Shown: piece by piece, positions 1 to 12,557 of the stretch
Numbering within the stretch: position 1 is the stretch's first letter
How the letters are laid out: each line of letters begins with the position of its first letter
From: Branchiostoma floridae
Lineage: Eukaryota > Chordata > Leptocardii > Amphioxiformes > Branchiostomatidae
DNA: 64,000 nucleotides
Direction: 5' to 3'
Assembly: GCF_000003815.2 (NCBI RefSeq)
Contig: NC_049997.1
Coordinates: 2,442,376-2,506,375 of the forward strand
Notes under the pieces: generated by a model
The model's database searches: none
Seen by the model: the letters and a program-made list of their open reading frames with translations, nothing else
What the model was told of the DNA's origin: nothing
Program-made: the position numbers and the translations under genes

Positions 1-392
1 GTACAGGTACAGAAAATTCAGGTCCAGGTCCGGTTCAGGTCCAGTGGATCAGGTCCAGGTCCGGACTTATTCAGTATGACTCATGCCAATGGTCCATGTC
101 ACTTAGACTTATTATTAGACTTACACTGGCGTTTTAGAATCCTACAATGCTAACTGCACTTGTACGATTGGCTGTAAAACTTGGTAGAAATTACTATAAA
201 CTCTACTCTACTTCACTCTTGTTATTTTCTTCCACCTGCAAGCGCGCGCCAAAACTTGTAAATGATAATCTTTTAATTTTCTAATCCGTCAAACATCCGG
301 TCCACCTAATTTTTTCAGGTCCGGTTTTTCTGGACCGGTCCAATAAGAAAAACCGGTTTTGTGCCGGTACGCTGTACCGATACCCAGCCCTA
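1..392. mobile_element. hAT-type MITE, cut by window edge
   Basis: The right end (CTGTACCGATACCCAGCCCTA, ending at 392) and the interior match the complete copy at 6369-7246, including the CAGGTCCAGGTCCGG motifs and the ACCGGTCCAATAAGAAAAACC stretch. The left inverted terminus is outside the window. This copy lacks the SINE that interrupts the other one. Confidence 0.8.
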
Positions 393-600
393 GTGTGAAC
401 GCAATGGTATATCGGATCTACCCGCCTCCACAGTGGTTTGGTTTAATACAGTGTTTCTATAGTGTTGCCCCGTGTTTGGAGTAATAAACCCAAAATCAAA
501 AGATTACAGGGTTCAGAGCACTGGCATAGAGCTTAATGTGCATACCCAGGACTGCCGTAATCTCCAAGCAGATCTTGCTGTGGCATAAGATATATACAGT

Positions 601-710
601 ATCAAAATACGTCGATGTAGGTTAGACATCCAGGTAATAAGATACGCCAAAAATAGTTACTCAAGCAACTGGATATGGTTTTGAAACGGTCACAGTTACA
701 GTATCAAAAG
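601..710. repeat. Fragment of the 'ACTCAAGCAACTGG' family
   Basis: It contains GGTTAGACATCCAGGTAATA, ACGCCAAAAATAGTTACTCA and AGCAACTGGATATGGTTTTG, matching the left arm of 46044-46376. Related traces occur at 4212-4325. Confidence 0.7.
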
Positions 711-1674
711 CTTGGAAAGGAGTTTGGCCGGCAGAGGAGTTTCATTGGCCACAGCGAGCGTTGAATCAGATTTTCATCCGTTGCAGATATACATGTCCTT
801 TCTTTTGGTAACTATATTGGGTATATCATCTCTAAATTTGCGAACGTTCTTTCGGGGTGCTTGCTTATCTTGACAATGAATCCATAGCTTGCACTCTTGG
901 GAAATGCACTCATCACGAATTTCTTCACCCAAATCGGATGAAAATGAGTAAATGCCTTTGGCTATTGGCGCACACTTCCTTTTCTTTGGTAAGATCATAT
1001 CCTCAGAGTCCTCAATTTTCGTCCCTGAAAAGCGAAGTTGACCCGTGTCACTAATGTACTGTGCTGAGGAGGTATTTTTAGGGCGGAAAGACACGAGACA
1101 AGCACGAAAAATTACCAGACTGTGAAATCCAAGTGCGTCAGCTGCCAAAATGAAAAGGAATAAAAATGAAAAATCATAAAAATATGGACAGAGAATATAA
1201 ATAGACTATATTTGAATACAAAGGCACCCCTCTCAACATGCATACGAGTACAAACTTGTGCATACGATACAGCCAATGGACTTGCATCAAACGTGTCCAA
1301 CATGCAAATGTAAATGGGCCTTATATTCGTCGGTTGGCTTTCTATGACGAATCCCAAAATGGGAATGGCCAATTTACCATACCTTCGTGCAAGGAAATTG
1401 TTAAAGTAAAACCTTGGGGCAGATGAGGCATAGATAAAGCTCTTACAGTACTTTATCTATACAATGTACGATAATAGTATGGCGGCAGAACAATAGATGA
1501 ACATTTTGTTAGCGGTTTACACGGATACAACCGTGAGTTGATGTATGTGCAAGTGTACAAATGGCCATTGAGGATAACTTCAAAGCTTGTGAAACAAAAT
1601 TGCCCGACAGTAAAAAGATGACTATCTGGCGACAAATCCTATGTACTTTAGCTGTCACACAAAACCCTATGTAA

Positions 1675-1931
1675 AGGTGGTATCTCACTACACTTGGGGC
1701 ACCGGTGTGACACTGCGGAGTTCGAAAGATTACTTGACGAATTTCAGAGATAAAGAAAGAATTCTTACACATCAATTTCTTACGTTTTGTGTATTTTGTC
1801 GTCATGTTAGTCATGCTTTTACGTATTACGCAATATCTAAATTAAAAAAAAAGGCGAAAATAACACAACAGTGCCGCAGTGAACGAACCCCGCAGTGCCG
1901 CACCGGTGCCCTAAGTGCAGTGAGTCCACCT
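1675..1931. mobile_element. Harbinger-like MITE, copy 1
   Basis: Inverted ends (AGGTGGTATCTCACTACACT on the left; reverse of GCCCTAAGTGCAGTGAGTCC ACCT on the right) of about 50 bases are flanked by TAA at 1672-1674 and 1932-1934. Three-base TAA/TTA duplications are typical of PIF/Harbinger. The element is 257 bases long and non-coding. Confidence 0.8.
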
Positions 1932-1934
1932 TAA

Positions 1935-3019
1935 GGTTGGTTGGCAGGGATGGCAACAACAGCCTGACAAACTCACATGTCATGAATTACAAACCAAAAA
2001 TAACGGACAATAATAAGTGAAAAAGCATAGAGAACAAAAATTTACAACTTATAGTTTGTACATGACTAGTACCTGAAAAACGGATATTATAATCCATTGG
2101 TAATATGTACAGTGTTTATGAAATGAAATTACGGCAGAAATCGGCCAAGCGGCAAGACCGTAGGCGGACCTGCTGAAATTAAACCCAAGGGACGTTATTA
2201 CGGAAGCAGAATATGTGCAAATATTTTACTTCTACTATCTCATATTGTCCTAAGACTGGTCTTACAGATTTTATTCCCTATTTGTAACCCTCCAAACTTT
2301 ATTACTTGCAATTAGGCATCAGGCATTATTTGTTTCTCTGATTTATTCAGTGCTATATTAGGTTTAACGTGACATGTTTGTAAAATGTTACTGTTGTTAG
2401 TTAACGTTATGATGCTTAAAATTCTGTGTAATTCGAAATGCGGCAAAGTAATCAACGCTATTCAGCCCGCAATTATGTTAAGTCAATATAGATTTAAATT
2501 TAATTTGATTTTAATCTACCGCACAGGACGATCACTAAGTATTAGGAATGATAAACGTTTATGAAGCTAACGGAGACAGTAAAAAGACTCTAGGAATTAA
2601 AAGTGGCGTATTATTTTCGCTTTGCTCCGCCTTGCCATTGCAAATATTTATCACTGTTCGCTTTGGTACAAAATGTCTTCAATAAGAGGACTAAAACTCC
2701 TCTACGATCTCATTTCAAAAGTAGAATATCTAAAAGTATTTGTATCACTGTTGATATGGATAAAGTCAGGGCAGTAGCTGCGTTTTAAAAACTATAATAC
2801 GAAAAGCTGAATGAAGGATTCCGACACAAACACAGAAAGAGGCGTGGTTCGTCACAGTGGATTCTCGTTTCCAAAGCCCATAGAAGGCTAAGTAGAAAAT
2901 TTAATATGAATAGCAACAGAAAGGGGGCATTTGTAAAATCCACTGGCCCTTCCGCTAACCTTTCCAATGGTATTGCCGGGATGAAACTGTAAAGTGCGGA
3001 GGCGTGTGTGGCTTAGGAC
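1935..3019. other. No gene or repeat recognised
   Basis: AT-rich single-copy-looking sequence. Short frames have no coding character and no credible splice sites around them. Confidence 0.6.
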
Positions 3020-3368
3020 AAGTGCACGCCGTAACGATATCCAAATACGTGCAGGCAGACGGCATTTAGATAAAGGTTGTATCTCACTGCACTTGGGGCA
3101 CCGGTGCAGCACTGTGGGGTTCCTTCACTGCGGCAATATTGTGTTATTTTCTCAGATTTCTTATAACTTAGATATTGTGTAATATGTAAAGGTATGACCT
3201 GGAAGACAACAAAATACACAAAACGGAGGAAAATTCGTTCTTTGTCTCTGAAATTCGTTGAATCATTTACGAATACCGTAGTGCCGCACTGGTTCCCCAA
3301 GTGCAGTGAGAGTCCACCTTCGGGAGAAGTGCACGCCGTTACGATATCCAAATACGTGCAGACAGACG
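3020..3368. repeat. 42-base direct repeats around MITE copy 2
   Basis: AAGTGCACGCCGTAACGATA, TCCAAATACGTGCAG and CAGACG occur at 3020-3061 and again at 3327-3368 with two mismatches, just outside the MITE on both sides. Confidence 0.85.
3074..3319. mobile_element. Harbinger-like MITE, copy 2
   Basis: The inverted ends are the same as in copy 1, with TAA on the left only. A 42-base direct repeat lies outside both ends (3020-3061 and 3327-3368), far longer than the expected 3-base duplication. Confidence 0.75.
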
Positions 3369-4686
3369 AAATTTTCACTTTATATCGGATTGTGCCTTAT
3401 CGAAACTTGCGACAATGTGTGGGTGTGAGAGAGATGGAATTTCCGGGGTGTAGGAATTTCTTAGTTGACATGGTTTTAGGTAAGACACGTCCTGCGGAGG
3501 CCGAAAATCCTGCCAAAATAAAAGTTAATGAACTCTCACGTTCACTTTTAAGTAGTGTAAACAGTAACGCTTACAGTCACCGTTCCTGCACAAATCCGGA
3601 AACATATATGAGGGTCTGCATGGAGGGATCCTGGTTAAGTGTAACGGTAAATTCAGGAATGCAGGCAATAACGCTTTACGGTAAATTTCAGAAAGACTGA
3701 CAACGTTTAACATTAAATTAGGAAGATTTCCAAAGCATCCATACGGTGGCAGCGCAGAAAACATAAGGAACGGACATTCAAGCGAATGCGTCCGCAATGC
3801 AGGCGTTCCTAGTATGCCTCCCCGTAAAATTTTTGAATTTTTCTACGTCTGAAAATGCGATTACCGGCACTTTGGAGAAGGGGGGGGGGCACCACCGGTC
3901 ACTTGTACCATCGGTAAATGTACTAGCAGTACGTTGTTATTTCATACCTAGCGTCGAGGGCTATCTGACGTTTGCCTACCCGGGTCTACGCTTTACAAAG
4001 AATTTCTCCATAACGTTCAACGACGAATTCAGGATAAGAAATAACGAGCTACGAAGAATTAACACAGCCAATAATCCTTCACGAATGATATACCGATAGC
4101 GCTTAACGTTGAATTACGGCGGGCTGGCTACGATTTACGGTGAATAAAATGGCTTGTAACGCTTAACAGAAGAGGGCGTACAGACCGTTATACATATACG
4201 CCTACACACCGTCGACATTCAGGTAAAAATGCACAAAAGATAACATTTACTCAAGCAGCTGGTACGGATGTTGTTAATGGTCCTACGTTTCAGGCAGCAT
4301 GACAGTAAATGAACCTACATTTATCAAAAGCTAGAATTCATTGTGTGAAGATATGGCCTAGAAACGCTTCAACAATATTGCAAATGTTCTCCCATGTGTG
4401 GGTGGTTGCGTAGGCTGTCCGAGGATAATGCATTGTGATAGGAGCGTGGGTGTCTGGAGTGTCAAGTGCGTGTTACTGAAAGATGCAGGAAATAGGATAC
4501 CTCAGGCCGAAAGATTGTGGAGTGGTGTGGAAATCCCAGATGGGTAGGAGAGGATTTCTTTATCGGCCTAAATTCTGATTTTGCAATAGCCCACATATAC
4601 AGATAAAGAAGACGTGGCTTAAGCGCGTAGATGAGAAAACTTTGCATGTTTGCAAGTTTTTGGTTTGTCAAGATCTCGTAAGGAAC

Positions 4687-4932
4687 TAGCCTCCGTTGCA
4701 GTCTCCGAACGAGACTGGTCTTTATTTTAGGGGGGCGGGGTTGGTTCGCGATTTTTAACGTTAGCTAGGTTCTCTTGTGACTAAACTTCCACTGCAAACT
4801 CCCTTCCACGGCATACATCCTTTCCCGGCACAGGAGAATCTGGCCAACGTTGAAAATCGCGAACCAACACAATAAACACCAACCCTTACAATAAAAAAAA
4901 ACAGTCCCGTTCAAAGAATGCAACGGAGGCTA
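4687..4932. mobile_element. MITE, TAGCCTCCGTTGCA ends
   Basis: The left end TAGCCTCCGTTGCAGTCTCC and right end GAATGCAACGGAGGCTA are inverted. The complementarity continues inward (GGTTGGTTCGCGATTTTTAA against TTGAAAATCGCGAACCAACA). The element at 35479-35688 has the same type of end. Confidence 0.75.
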
Positions 4933-4992
4933 ACCAGGGACTCAGAACTTTAAGATATTGGTCAGGTCCATCTAGATACAGGTATTCTTTAA

Positions 4993-5686
4993 AGGCATAC
5001 TACGCAGTTTTTTGCGCTCAAATTTGAAATATTCTAGAATTAAGAAATATCAGATTTACTACTACTTTTGGTCACTTTTTGACACTTTTGTGTCATTATT
5101 TCACGTTTGCAACGTAAAGGATTAGCCTACAAACATTCCGCTCTAGGCACCCTGTAACCTTGTGTCCCCCCAAGTTAGACCCTCCGGGTCTTGCTTGCCA
5201 CCGGTAGGTCCCCCGGGGTGGGGTAATCAGTTAGCACATGCATGGCAGACTGCAGGTAAAGAACACAATGGAGACCTTCTTTGGAAACACCTATATCTAA
5301 TCATTCTAAAATAGCATATAATCATGAACTTATTAGTCTATTTCGTAGGATATCAACAAGCTAAGGTCATATTCCCTTCAAAACTGCAAGAAACCTTGTA
5401 CAGAAAGCTAGTCTACTGTACTCAGAGGAACTGTCAACTGGCCCCCCACTGGGAAGCCAGGCTGATAAGCAAGAAACAACAACACACAGAGGCAGTAACC
5501 AGCCTGTGCCCATCTGTTTCTTGGAAGATCACAATTTTTATACATCATGCTTATTTGGTGCAATGATGTCGCAGCATCTCTCCCTGAATATTGGTATGCA
5601 ATGCTATAGGGTTGATTGAACTAACAATGTAAAGAAAAAGTAGGAAAAGCTACTTTTTGTTTTGTTCAAAATCCCGTAGTATGCCT
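4993..5686. mobile_element. TTAA-flanked MITE (AGGCATACTACG ends)
   Basis: The ends AGGCATACTACG and CGTAGTATGCCT are perfect inverted repeats flanked by TTAA at 4989-4992 and 5687-5690. TTAA targets are used by piggyBac and Kolobok elements. The terminal AGG rather than CCC argues against piggyBac. It is non-coding. Confidence 0.75.
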
Positions 5687-5734
5687 TTAAGGTAAAAGAT
5701 AAAACTAGCCTAACATAGCCTAAAAACTATGTGG

Positions 5735-5982
5735 CGTCGGGCGTGGCGTAACTGGTAGAGCGGTCGGCTCGGAACCTAGAGGTTCTGAGTTCGATCCCCG
5801 CCGTGCCCCGCCCCGACGTTGTGCCCTTAGGAAAGGCACTTTACACGACCTTCCTCACTTCACCCAGGTGTAAAAATGGGTACCTTCTGTCTGTATCGTG
5901 TATGTGGCACTGTTAATATAAGTTACCAAAACTTGAGTGCAGTGCCACATTGTCCAAAAGCAAAATAGAAAAAAAAAAGATA
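5735..5982 (+). mobile_element. tRNA-derived SINE
   Basis: A tRNA-like head (GGCGTAACTGGTAGAGCGGT, then GAGTTCGATCCCCGCC as B box) is followed by the shared body (GTGCCCTTAGGAAAGGCACT, TTCACCCAGGTGTAAAAATG) and an A-rich end near 5970. It belongs to the same family as 13892-14155. Confidence 0.8.
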
Positions 5983-6368
5983 AAACGACCCGGACCATGC
6001 AGCGCACCCGTGTTTCAGCACCAAGGACATTGCCCGCGCATCTCATCCACCGGTGTCATGTCCAATCTCTGCCCCTGCCAAATATTCGACTCTACTAGGG
6101 GGTTTCAAGTTTACCGGAGAGGAGAGAAATGGGTCGACAGTTTTTAAGCAGACGTCTAAGCTAGCTTTGGAAGGAGGGGTCACACTGTGGAGGATATAAC
6201 CCTAATCTTAACATGACCCTTACCCTAAATCTATGACCCTAACCACAACCCTAGTACCAACCCTAAGCCTAACTCTGCGCACGCCGCTGCAAACTGCTCT
6301 CCGTGGAGCTCGGTTCGGCTATCGTGACGACCTGGCAGGCTTATACGGGCATCGCTAACACTCTGCCT

Positions 6369-7246
6369 TAGGGCTGGGTACCGGTACAGAAAATTCAGGT
6401 CCAGGTCCGGTACAGGTCCGAAGGACCTGAACCTGACACAGTATGACTCATACCAATGGTCCATTTCACTACAAAAGAAATCTGTTTGGTGGAGTAATAG
6501 ACTTACACTGGCGTTTTAAAATCCTACAACGCTAACTGCACCTGTACGATTGGCTGTAAAACTTCGTAGAAATTATTATAAACTCTACTCTACTTCACTC
6601 TTGTTATTTTCTTCCACCTGCAAGCGCCAAAACGTGTGAATGCCTGATATTAAAGATAATGGGGCCGTGTAGCACAGTGGTAGTGTATTCGGCCCGTGAC
6701 CGAGATGTCGCCGGTTCGAATCCGCCTGCGGTGTTGCCGGTCTTGTGCCATTGGGAAAGGCACTTTACACGACTTTCCTCACTTTACTCAAGTGAAAATG
6801 AGTCGTCCCTCGGATAGGACGTTAAATGGAGGTCCCGTGTTTGGGGAGAGCCACACCCCGGGCACGTAAAAGAACCCGTCACATGTGCGAAGGTGCGATG
6901 TGGCGGATCAAACCATTCCGGCCAAAATGGGGTAGGGAATTTCCCGAGCAGCCTCGTAACCCCTGCTTTCGCCTATTGAGTCAGTGAAGTCAAGCTTGCT
7001 TAAGCTTGATGTTTCTGACTTAGGGGGAAGAGATGCTGCTACAGTTATCGCTATGGGCCGCTCTTCATCACCATGATGGTAACATCAGGCCCTACGAACA
7101 TGATTTAGAAAAAAAAAAAAAATCTGTTAATTTTCTAATCGGTCCAACATCCGGTCTACCTAATTTTTTGACGTCCGGTTTTTCTGGACCGGTCCAATAA
7201 GAAAAACCGGTTATGTACCGGTACGCTGTACCGATACCCAGCCCTA
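6369..7246. mobile_element. hAT-type MITE with nested SINE
   Basis: The ends are inverted repeats of 21 bases (TAGGGCTGGGTACCGGTACA on the left, CGGTACGCTGTACCGATACC then CAGCCCTA on the right). They are flanked by an exact 8-base direct duplication, CTCTGCCT, at 6361-6368 and 7247-7254. Eight-base target duplications are characteristic of hAT transposons. The element codes for nothing, so it is non-autonomous. A tRNA-derived SINE (6661-7117) has jumped into it; the copy at 1-392 shows the uninterrupted form. Confidence 0.88.
6661..7117 (+). mobile_element. tRNA-derived SINE (nested in hAT MITE)
   Basis: The element starts with a tRNA-like head: A box GTAGCACAGTGGTAGTGTAT and B box GGTTCGAATCC. 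A body sharing GTGCCATTGGGAAAGGCACT with the other SINEs here follows, then a tail of about 14 A. RNA polymerase III boxes and an A-rich tail fit an L1- or RTE-type dependent SINE. No clean target duplication was seen. Confidence 0.8.
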
Positions 7247-7689
7247 CTCTGCCTGATTGCAAGAGCGCTCAGCCGTTCCGATCTTACACTCTAACAGAAT
7301 GTTGATACCTATAAGAATGCGTGCACAGCAGCGAATTCGAGATGACAGGATTCGATCGGATGGCTCATTATACGCAGTCTGATCTCATAGTCGATCAAGA
7401 TTTTTTTTCACTTCGAAGAGCACGGCTGGAAATCCAAGATGGCGCAAGGCAGCGGATAACGGAAAAGTAAACCCAAGCAAGACAAGTTGGCATACGTTCC
7501 AGTTCCCAATTACTCCCCAGCAAACTGCCTGTAGATTTATAAAGACACACGTAGCATGTAATTTTCCCTTCATGTGCAATTTGCCGTCGGCCTTCCGGAA
7601 ATGATTAAAGGCGAATTTGCAGGAGAAGTAATTTGGCGGCGCTGCTGAGCTTTCACAGACCTCTGACATTTTACCGCGGGAGGCCGTGC

Positions 7690-8440
7690 TTTAATTCCAC
7701 TCGGTGGGAGACTACATGGGGAAAATTAGAGGCTGTCGCATGGGGTACATATCATATTCAAAGGATTTATAAAGTATAAAAGGGTATACACACAGAGATC
7801 CTATCGGATATGGTGGTATCTCACTGCACTTCGGGCAACAGTGTGGCACTGCGGCAACGGTGTGGCACTGCGGCAACGGTGTGACAATAAGTAAAAGTAC
7901 GACTTAGAAGACAAAATACACAAAAAGTAAGAAAATTCGTTCTTTATCTCTGAAATTCGTTGAGTAATCTTTCGACCCCCGCAGTGCCGCACCGGTGCCC
8001 CAAGTGCAGTGAGATACTACCTTTACCGCCTGTCGCATATAGAATACAAATCATATTCAAAGGATTTATAACGTATAAAAGGGCATACACACAGAGATTT
8101 TATGGGATTGCGAAGAGAGTGTGACATGCACTTTAATTCCACTCAGTGGGAGACGACATGGGGAAAATAGACCCTGTCACATGGGGTACATATCATATTC
8201 AAAGGATTTATAACGTATAAAAGAGTATACACACAGATTTTATGGGATAGCGAAGAGAGTATGACATGCGCTTTAATTCCACTCAGTAGGAGACGACATG
8301 GCCCATGTCATGGGGAAAATTAGAGGCTGTGCATTACTTACCGCCTGTCGCATGGGATACATGTAAGATTTAAAGGATTTATTACATACAAAAGGCTAAA
8401 CACAGAGATTCTATCGGATAGGGAGGAGAACGTGTTATTT
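7690..8440. repeat. Tandem repeat, about 140-170 base unit
   Basis: Units share TACATATCATATTCAAAGGA (near 7745, 8043, 8185, 8358), TTTAATTCCACTCAGTGGGA and ACACACAGAGATT. One unit is split by the harbinger-like MITE at 7812-8022. Confidence 0.8.
7812..8022. mobile_element. Harbinger-like MITE, copy 3, rearranged
   Basis: The right end is intact (CCCCAAGTGCAGTGAGATAC TACCT). The left end contains a small internal triplication of GGTGTGGCACTGCGGCAAC. It is inserted within a tandem array. Confidence 0.75.
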
Positions 8441-8742
8441 CATTCTTGATTAAAGGTATTGCATTGTTTTACTGTGAGCGCGGTCACGCTGATGTCGTAG
8501 ACTTTTCAAGCAGGCTGCGACAGAAAAATGTTGATGTAAATATATTTCAAGATTTTATATTGATATTTCTCTTCTTTCTCAAATTGTCAATGTATAACGC
8601 TGGTGACTGAAGTGCTATCTTATGTTATGATATGTTGTGTAAAATCAATGCAATTCAGCCCCTATGGGAGCTGCAAAGTTGATTGTAATAAAGTTTCAAG
8701 TTTCAAATTTCAAGAACCAACCAGCGACAATTTAAGATCTAA

Positions 8743-8983
8743 AGGTGGTATCTCACTGCACCTGGGACACCGGTGTGGCACTGCGGGGTTCGAAAGATTA
8801 CTCAACGAATTTCAGAGAACGAATTTTCTTATGTTTTGTGGGTTTTTTTTTTGTCTTCTAAGTCATACTGCTACGTATCAAGCAACATCTAAATCATAAC
8901 TCGGCCAAAATAACATTAAAGTGTCACAGTGAACGAATCCCGCAGTGACGCGAGCGTGGCCCAAGTGCAGTGAGATGCTACCT
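8743..8983. mobile_element. Harbinger-like MITE, copy 4
   Basis: It has the family inverted ends, flanked by TAA (8740-8742) and CAA (8984-8986), which is one mismatch from a TAA duplication. Confidence 0.75.
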
Positions 8984-9119
8984 CAAGGCGGCATTAGTTT
9001 TGTAACAAGCCAGATGAAGTTTGTACGACACACACTCGACTAGCCAAAGAATTTCCTCAGTTTGTGATCGTACGATGCTCGTGCGAGGAATGTGTCCTCT
9101 CCCTAAAATATTACCAATA

Positions 9120-9420
9120 CCAGTCTCTTGTGAAAACACTCGACCTAGAAACCGAAGATATCTCTGTAGATCTTACGAATGTGTCCTCATCCTAAAATGT
9201 TTCAAATTTCGAATGGATGAAGAGCCATTTCATCTCACAGTCTCTTTGAAAATACTCGACCTAGAAACCGAAAATGTTTCTGTAGATCTTACGAGGAATG
9301 CCACTGTGGCCTTATCCTAAGATGTTTCAAATTTTCGATTGGATGAATAGCCATTTCATCTCACTCTCTCTTGTGAAAACACTCGACCTAGAAACCGAAA
9401 TTGTCTCTGTACCCCGTGCA
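9120..9420. repeat. Tandem repeat, about 120 base unit, three copies
   Basis: ACTCGACCTAGAAACCGAA recurs near 9137, 9255 and 9381, with TAGATCTTACGA and GAGCCATTTCATCTCAC between copies. Confidence 0.8.
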
Positions 9421-9479
9421 TGCTAATGGAGTCTTGACACTTTGTACCCCATCTATGCATGTATCCGTAAAATATGTCA

Positions 9480-11880
9480 GAGTGTAAGCGCTAAAAGCTT
9501 TGAATGACGTCTTCAATAAGTCCTCTGGGAGAGGATCGCTTCTAGAGGTATCTGAGAGAAGTTACAAATGGATTTAATGTAAAACCAACTCAATACCCCA
9601 CGGATAGGATTGTCTTCTAGTCATAGCAAGCGTGTATTCCATGGGACAATCACATAAATCATAAGGGGAATACAGATTCTAAAGGTACCTGATAGAAGTT
9701 ACAAATGTTTTACATAATACCAGCTCTATGTCTCATATGACGTAGGATCAATTCTAGAGGTATCTGAGAGAAGTAACAAATGAATTTAACGTAAAACCAA
9801 CTCGATACAAATTTTAAGCGTGTAACCCATGGGACAATCACATAAATCATAAGGAAAATACAATTTCTACTGGTACCTGCTGGAAGTTACAAATGTATAT
9901 TACACAACCACAGCTTTACGTCTCGCAGGCAGGGAAAGTCATCATCTTTGATTTAGCATGGAATACGTGGGAAAGCACAGATACACCCCAAGGGGAATAA
10001 ATATTCATACAGTATCTTAGAGATGTAACAAATGTGTCTACCAGACACGGGGCACGTGCTGTAAAAGTTACAGTTTTAGATTTAGTATGGAACCTAGTTG
10101 GATGACGTCTTCAACAAACCCTCTGGGGAGGATCAATGCTAGAGTTATCTGAGAGACGTAACAGATGGATTTCATATAAAACCAAATCAATACCTCTCGG
10201 ACAGGATTGTCTTCTAGTAAGAGTAATGACAAATGTTAAGTGTGTAACGCAATTTTTTAGATTTAGTATGCAACCTAGTTGGATGACGCCCACAATAAGT
10301 CCTCTGGGAGGGGATCTGAGAGAAGTAAGAAATGGATTTCATATAAAACCAACTCAATACCCCACGGACAGGATTGTCTTCTAGTCATAGCAAGCATGTT
10401 ACCCATAGGACAATCACATAAATCATAAGGGGAATACAGATTCTAAAGGTACCTGATAGAAGTTACAAATGTTTTACATAATACCAGCTCTATGTCTCTT
10501 ATGACATAGGATCAATTGTAGAGGTATATGAGAGAAGTAACAAATGGATTTAATGTAAAACCAACTCAATACCTCCCGGACAGGATTGTCTTCTAGTAAG
10601 AGTCATAACAAATTTTAAGCGTGTAACCCATGGGACAATCACATAAATCATAAGGAAAATACAATTTCTACTGGTACCTGCTGGAAGTTACAAATGTATA
10701 TTACACAACACCAGATTTATGTCTCCCGGACAATGAAAAGCGTCATCTTTGATTGAGCATGGAATACCTGGGAAAGCACAGATGCACCCCAAGGGAAATA
10801 CACATTCACACAGTAGCTTATAGATGTAATGTCAGACATTGTCACGTGTAGCAGGAGTTACAATTGCAGATTTAGTATTAAAAAAAAATAGAACCTAGTT
10901 GGATTACGTCCTCAACAAGTCCTCTGGGGGAGGATTAGTTCTAGAGTTATCTGAGAGACGTAACAGATGGATTTCATATAAAACCAACCCAATATCTCCC
11001 GGACAGGATTGTCTTCTAGTGAGAGTCATAACAAATCTTAAGTGTGTTACCCATGGGACAGTCACATGAATCATAAGGGAAATACAATTTCTAATGGGAC
11101 CTGTCAGAAGTTACAAATGTTGCACATAATACCAGCTCTATGTTCCTATGACATAGGATCAATTGTAGAGGTATCTGAGAGAAGTAACAAATGCATTTCA
11201 TATAAAACCAACTCAATACCTCCCGGACAGGATTGTCTTCTAGTAAGAGTCATAACAAGCGAGTGGCCCATGGGACAAAGAAGGCTCATCCTAAGGGAAG
11301 ACATTCAAACGGAATCTTAGAGATTGAGCAAATAGATTCATACAATACCAGCTCACGGACAGATGGAAAGCACAGATACACCCCAAGGAAAATACATATT
11401 CACACAGTATCTTAGAGATTTAACAAATGTGACTCACAGACGTGTAGTAGGAGTTATTAATTTTAGATTTAGTATGGAACTTAGTTGGAAGACGTCCTCA
11501 ACAAGGATCAATCCTATAATTCTAGAGGTATCTGAGAGAAGTTACAAATGGATATACATGTAAAACCAACTCAATACACCATGGAGGGGATTGTCTTCCA
11601 GTAACAGTCATAACGATGTGGCCTATGGGACAAAACAGACTCATTCTAATGAAAGATATGGAAGAAATTCAAACGGTATCTCAGAGTTGTAACAAATAGA
11701 TTCATTCAACACCAGCTCTATGACTCACAAACACAGTTCACGTCTACTGAATGCCACAGTTTAAGATTTAGAATGAAACCCTTTGGAAAGCACAGATACA
11801 CCCTTGGGGGAAGACACATTCTAACAGCATTACATAGAGGTCTCACATGAATATAAAATAAGACATTCTCTACGTACAAG
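9480..11880. repeat. Composite tandem array, about 2.4 kb
   Basis: Diverged units of roughly 100-120 bases share GGTATCTGAGAGAAGTTACA. They alternate in a larger pattern with AACCAACTCAATACC, GACAGGATTGTCTTCTAGT, ATGGGACAATCACATAAATC and AATACCAGCTCTATG. There is no gene inside; the short frames are by-products of the repeat. Confidence 0.85.
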
Positions 11881-12557
11881 GGTCATGTTTGTTATTACAC
11901 TGACGTATTGAAGCAGACAGCGAGTCTGGATGTAACCACTGGGGGTTTCAATAAAACATTGGAAGGTCTGAATGCGACGCCCGGCTTTGATGAATCTTTA
12001 CAGCTACATGAACATTACAAAGTCTTCTGGAATATCAATGTGCAAAGTCGAATGTACAACATGTCATTATATATATGACTGTTAAATCACATACTAGTAT
12101 TGTAAGTAACAATGCAAAATAACAATAGATGGCTGAGTATTCACGGTCATTATAGTAGTTAGATATGCAAAAACAAGAAGCTGATGCATGTGCATGCACA
12201 GTCCATTTTGATATGGGCCCGGTTGTGCAACTTTTATTTATACCGATGATGACAACTTTACTACAAATCCATGCCCGAAGGCTAATTGCAAGTTTACATG
12301 AGAATATAATCATGATCAAAATGATAATAAGTATAGAATACAGTAATGAAACAAACGTAAAGCGAAATAAGTGTATTATACCAATAGGTAAAAATGTTGA
12401 GGAAAAAAATTAAAATTACGTGACGATCACTATAAAATATCTGTCACTGCGCCAACAAAGGCAATGACGAGCCATTACATTACTTTGATGAAGCAAACCC
12501 TATGAAAGTACTGTGCACGAGCGTCACCTGTCATATTCAGAGAAAACTGCAACCCAC
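11881..12557. other. Intronic or downstream single-copy sequence
   Basis: It follows exon E on the gene strand. I looked for the start of a C2B exon and saw none. Confidence 0.6.

Noticed and set aside
3194-3700. 168-codon frame
   Set aside because: Its first third is the right half of a MITE and a 42-base direct repeat. No recognisable domain was seen and a minus-strand frame overlaps.
5735-5820. Genuine tRNA gene
   Set aside because: A and B boxes are present but the acceptor stem does not close. A SINE body follows directly, and two further copies share it.
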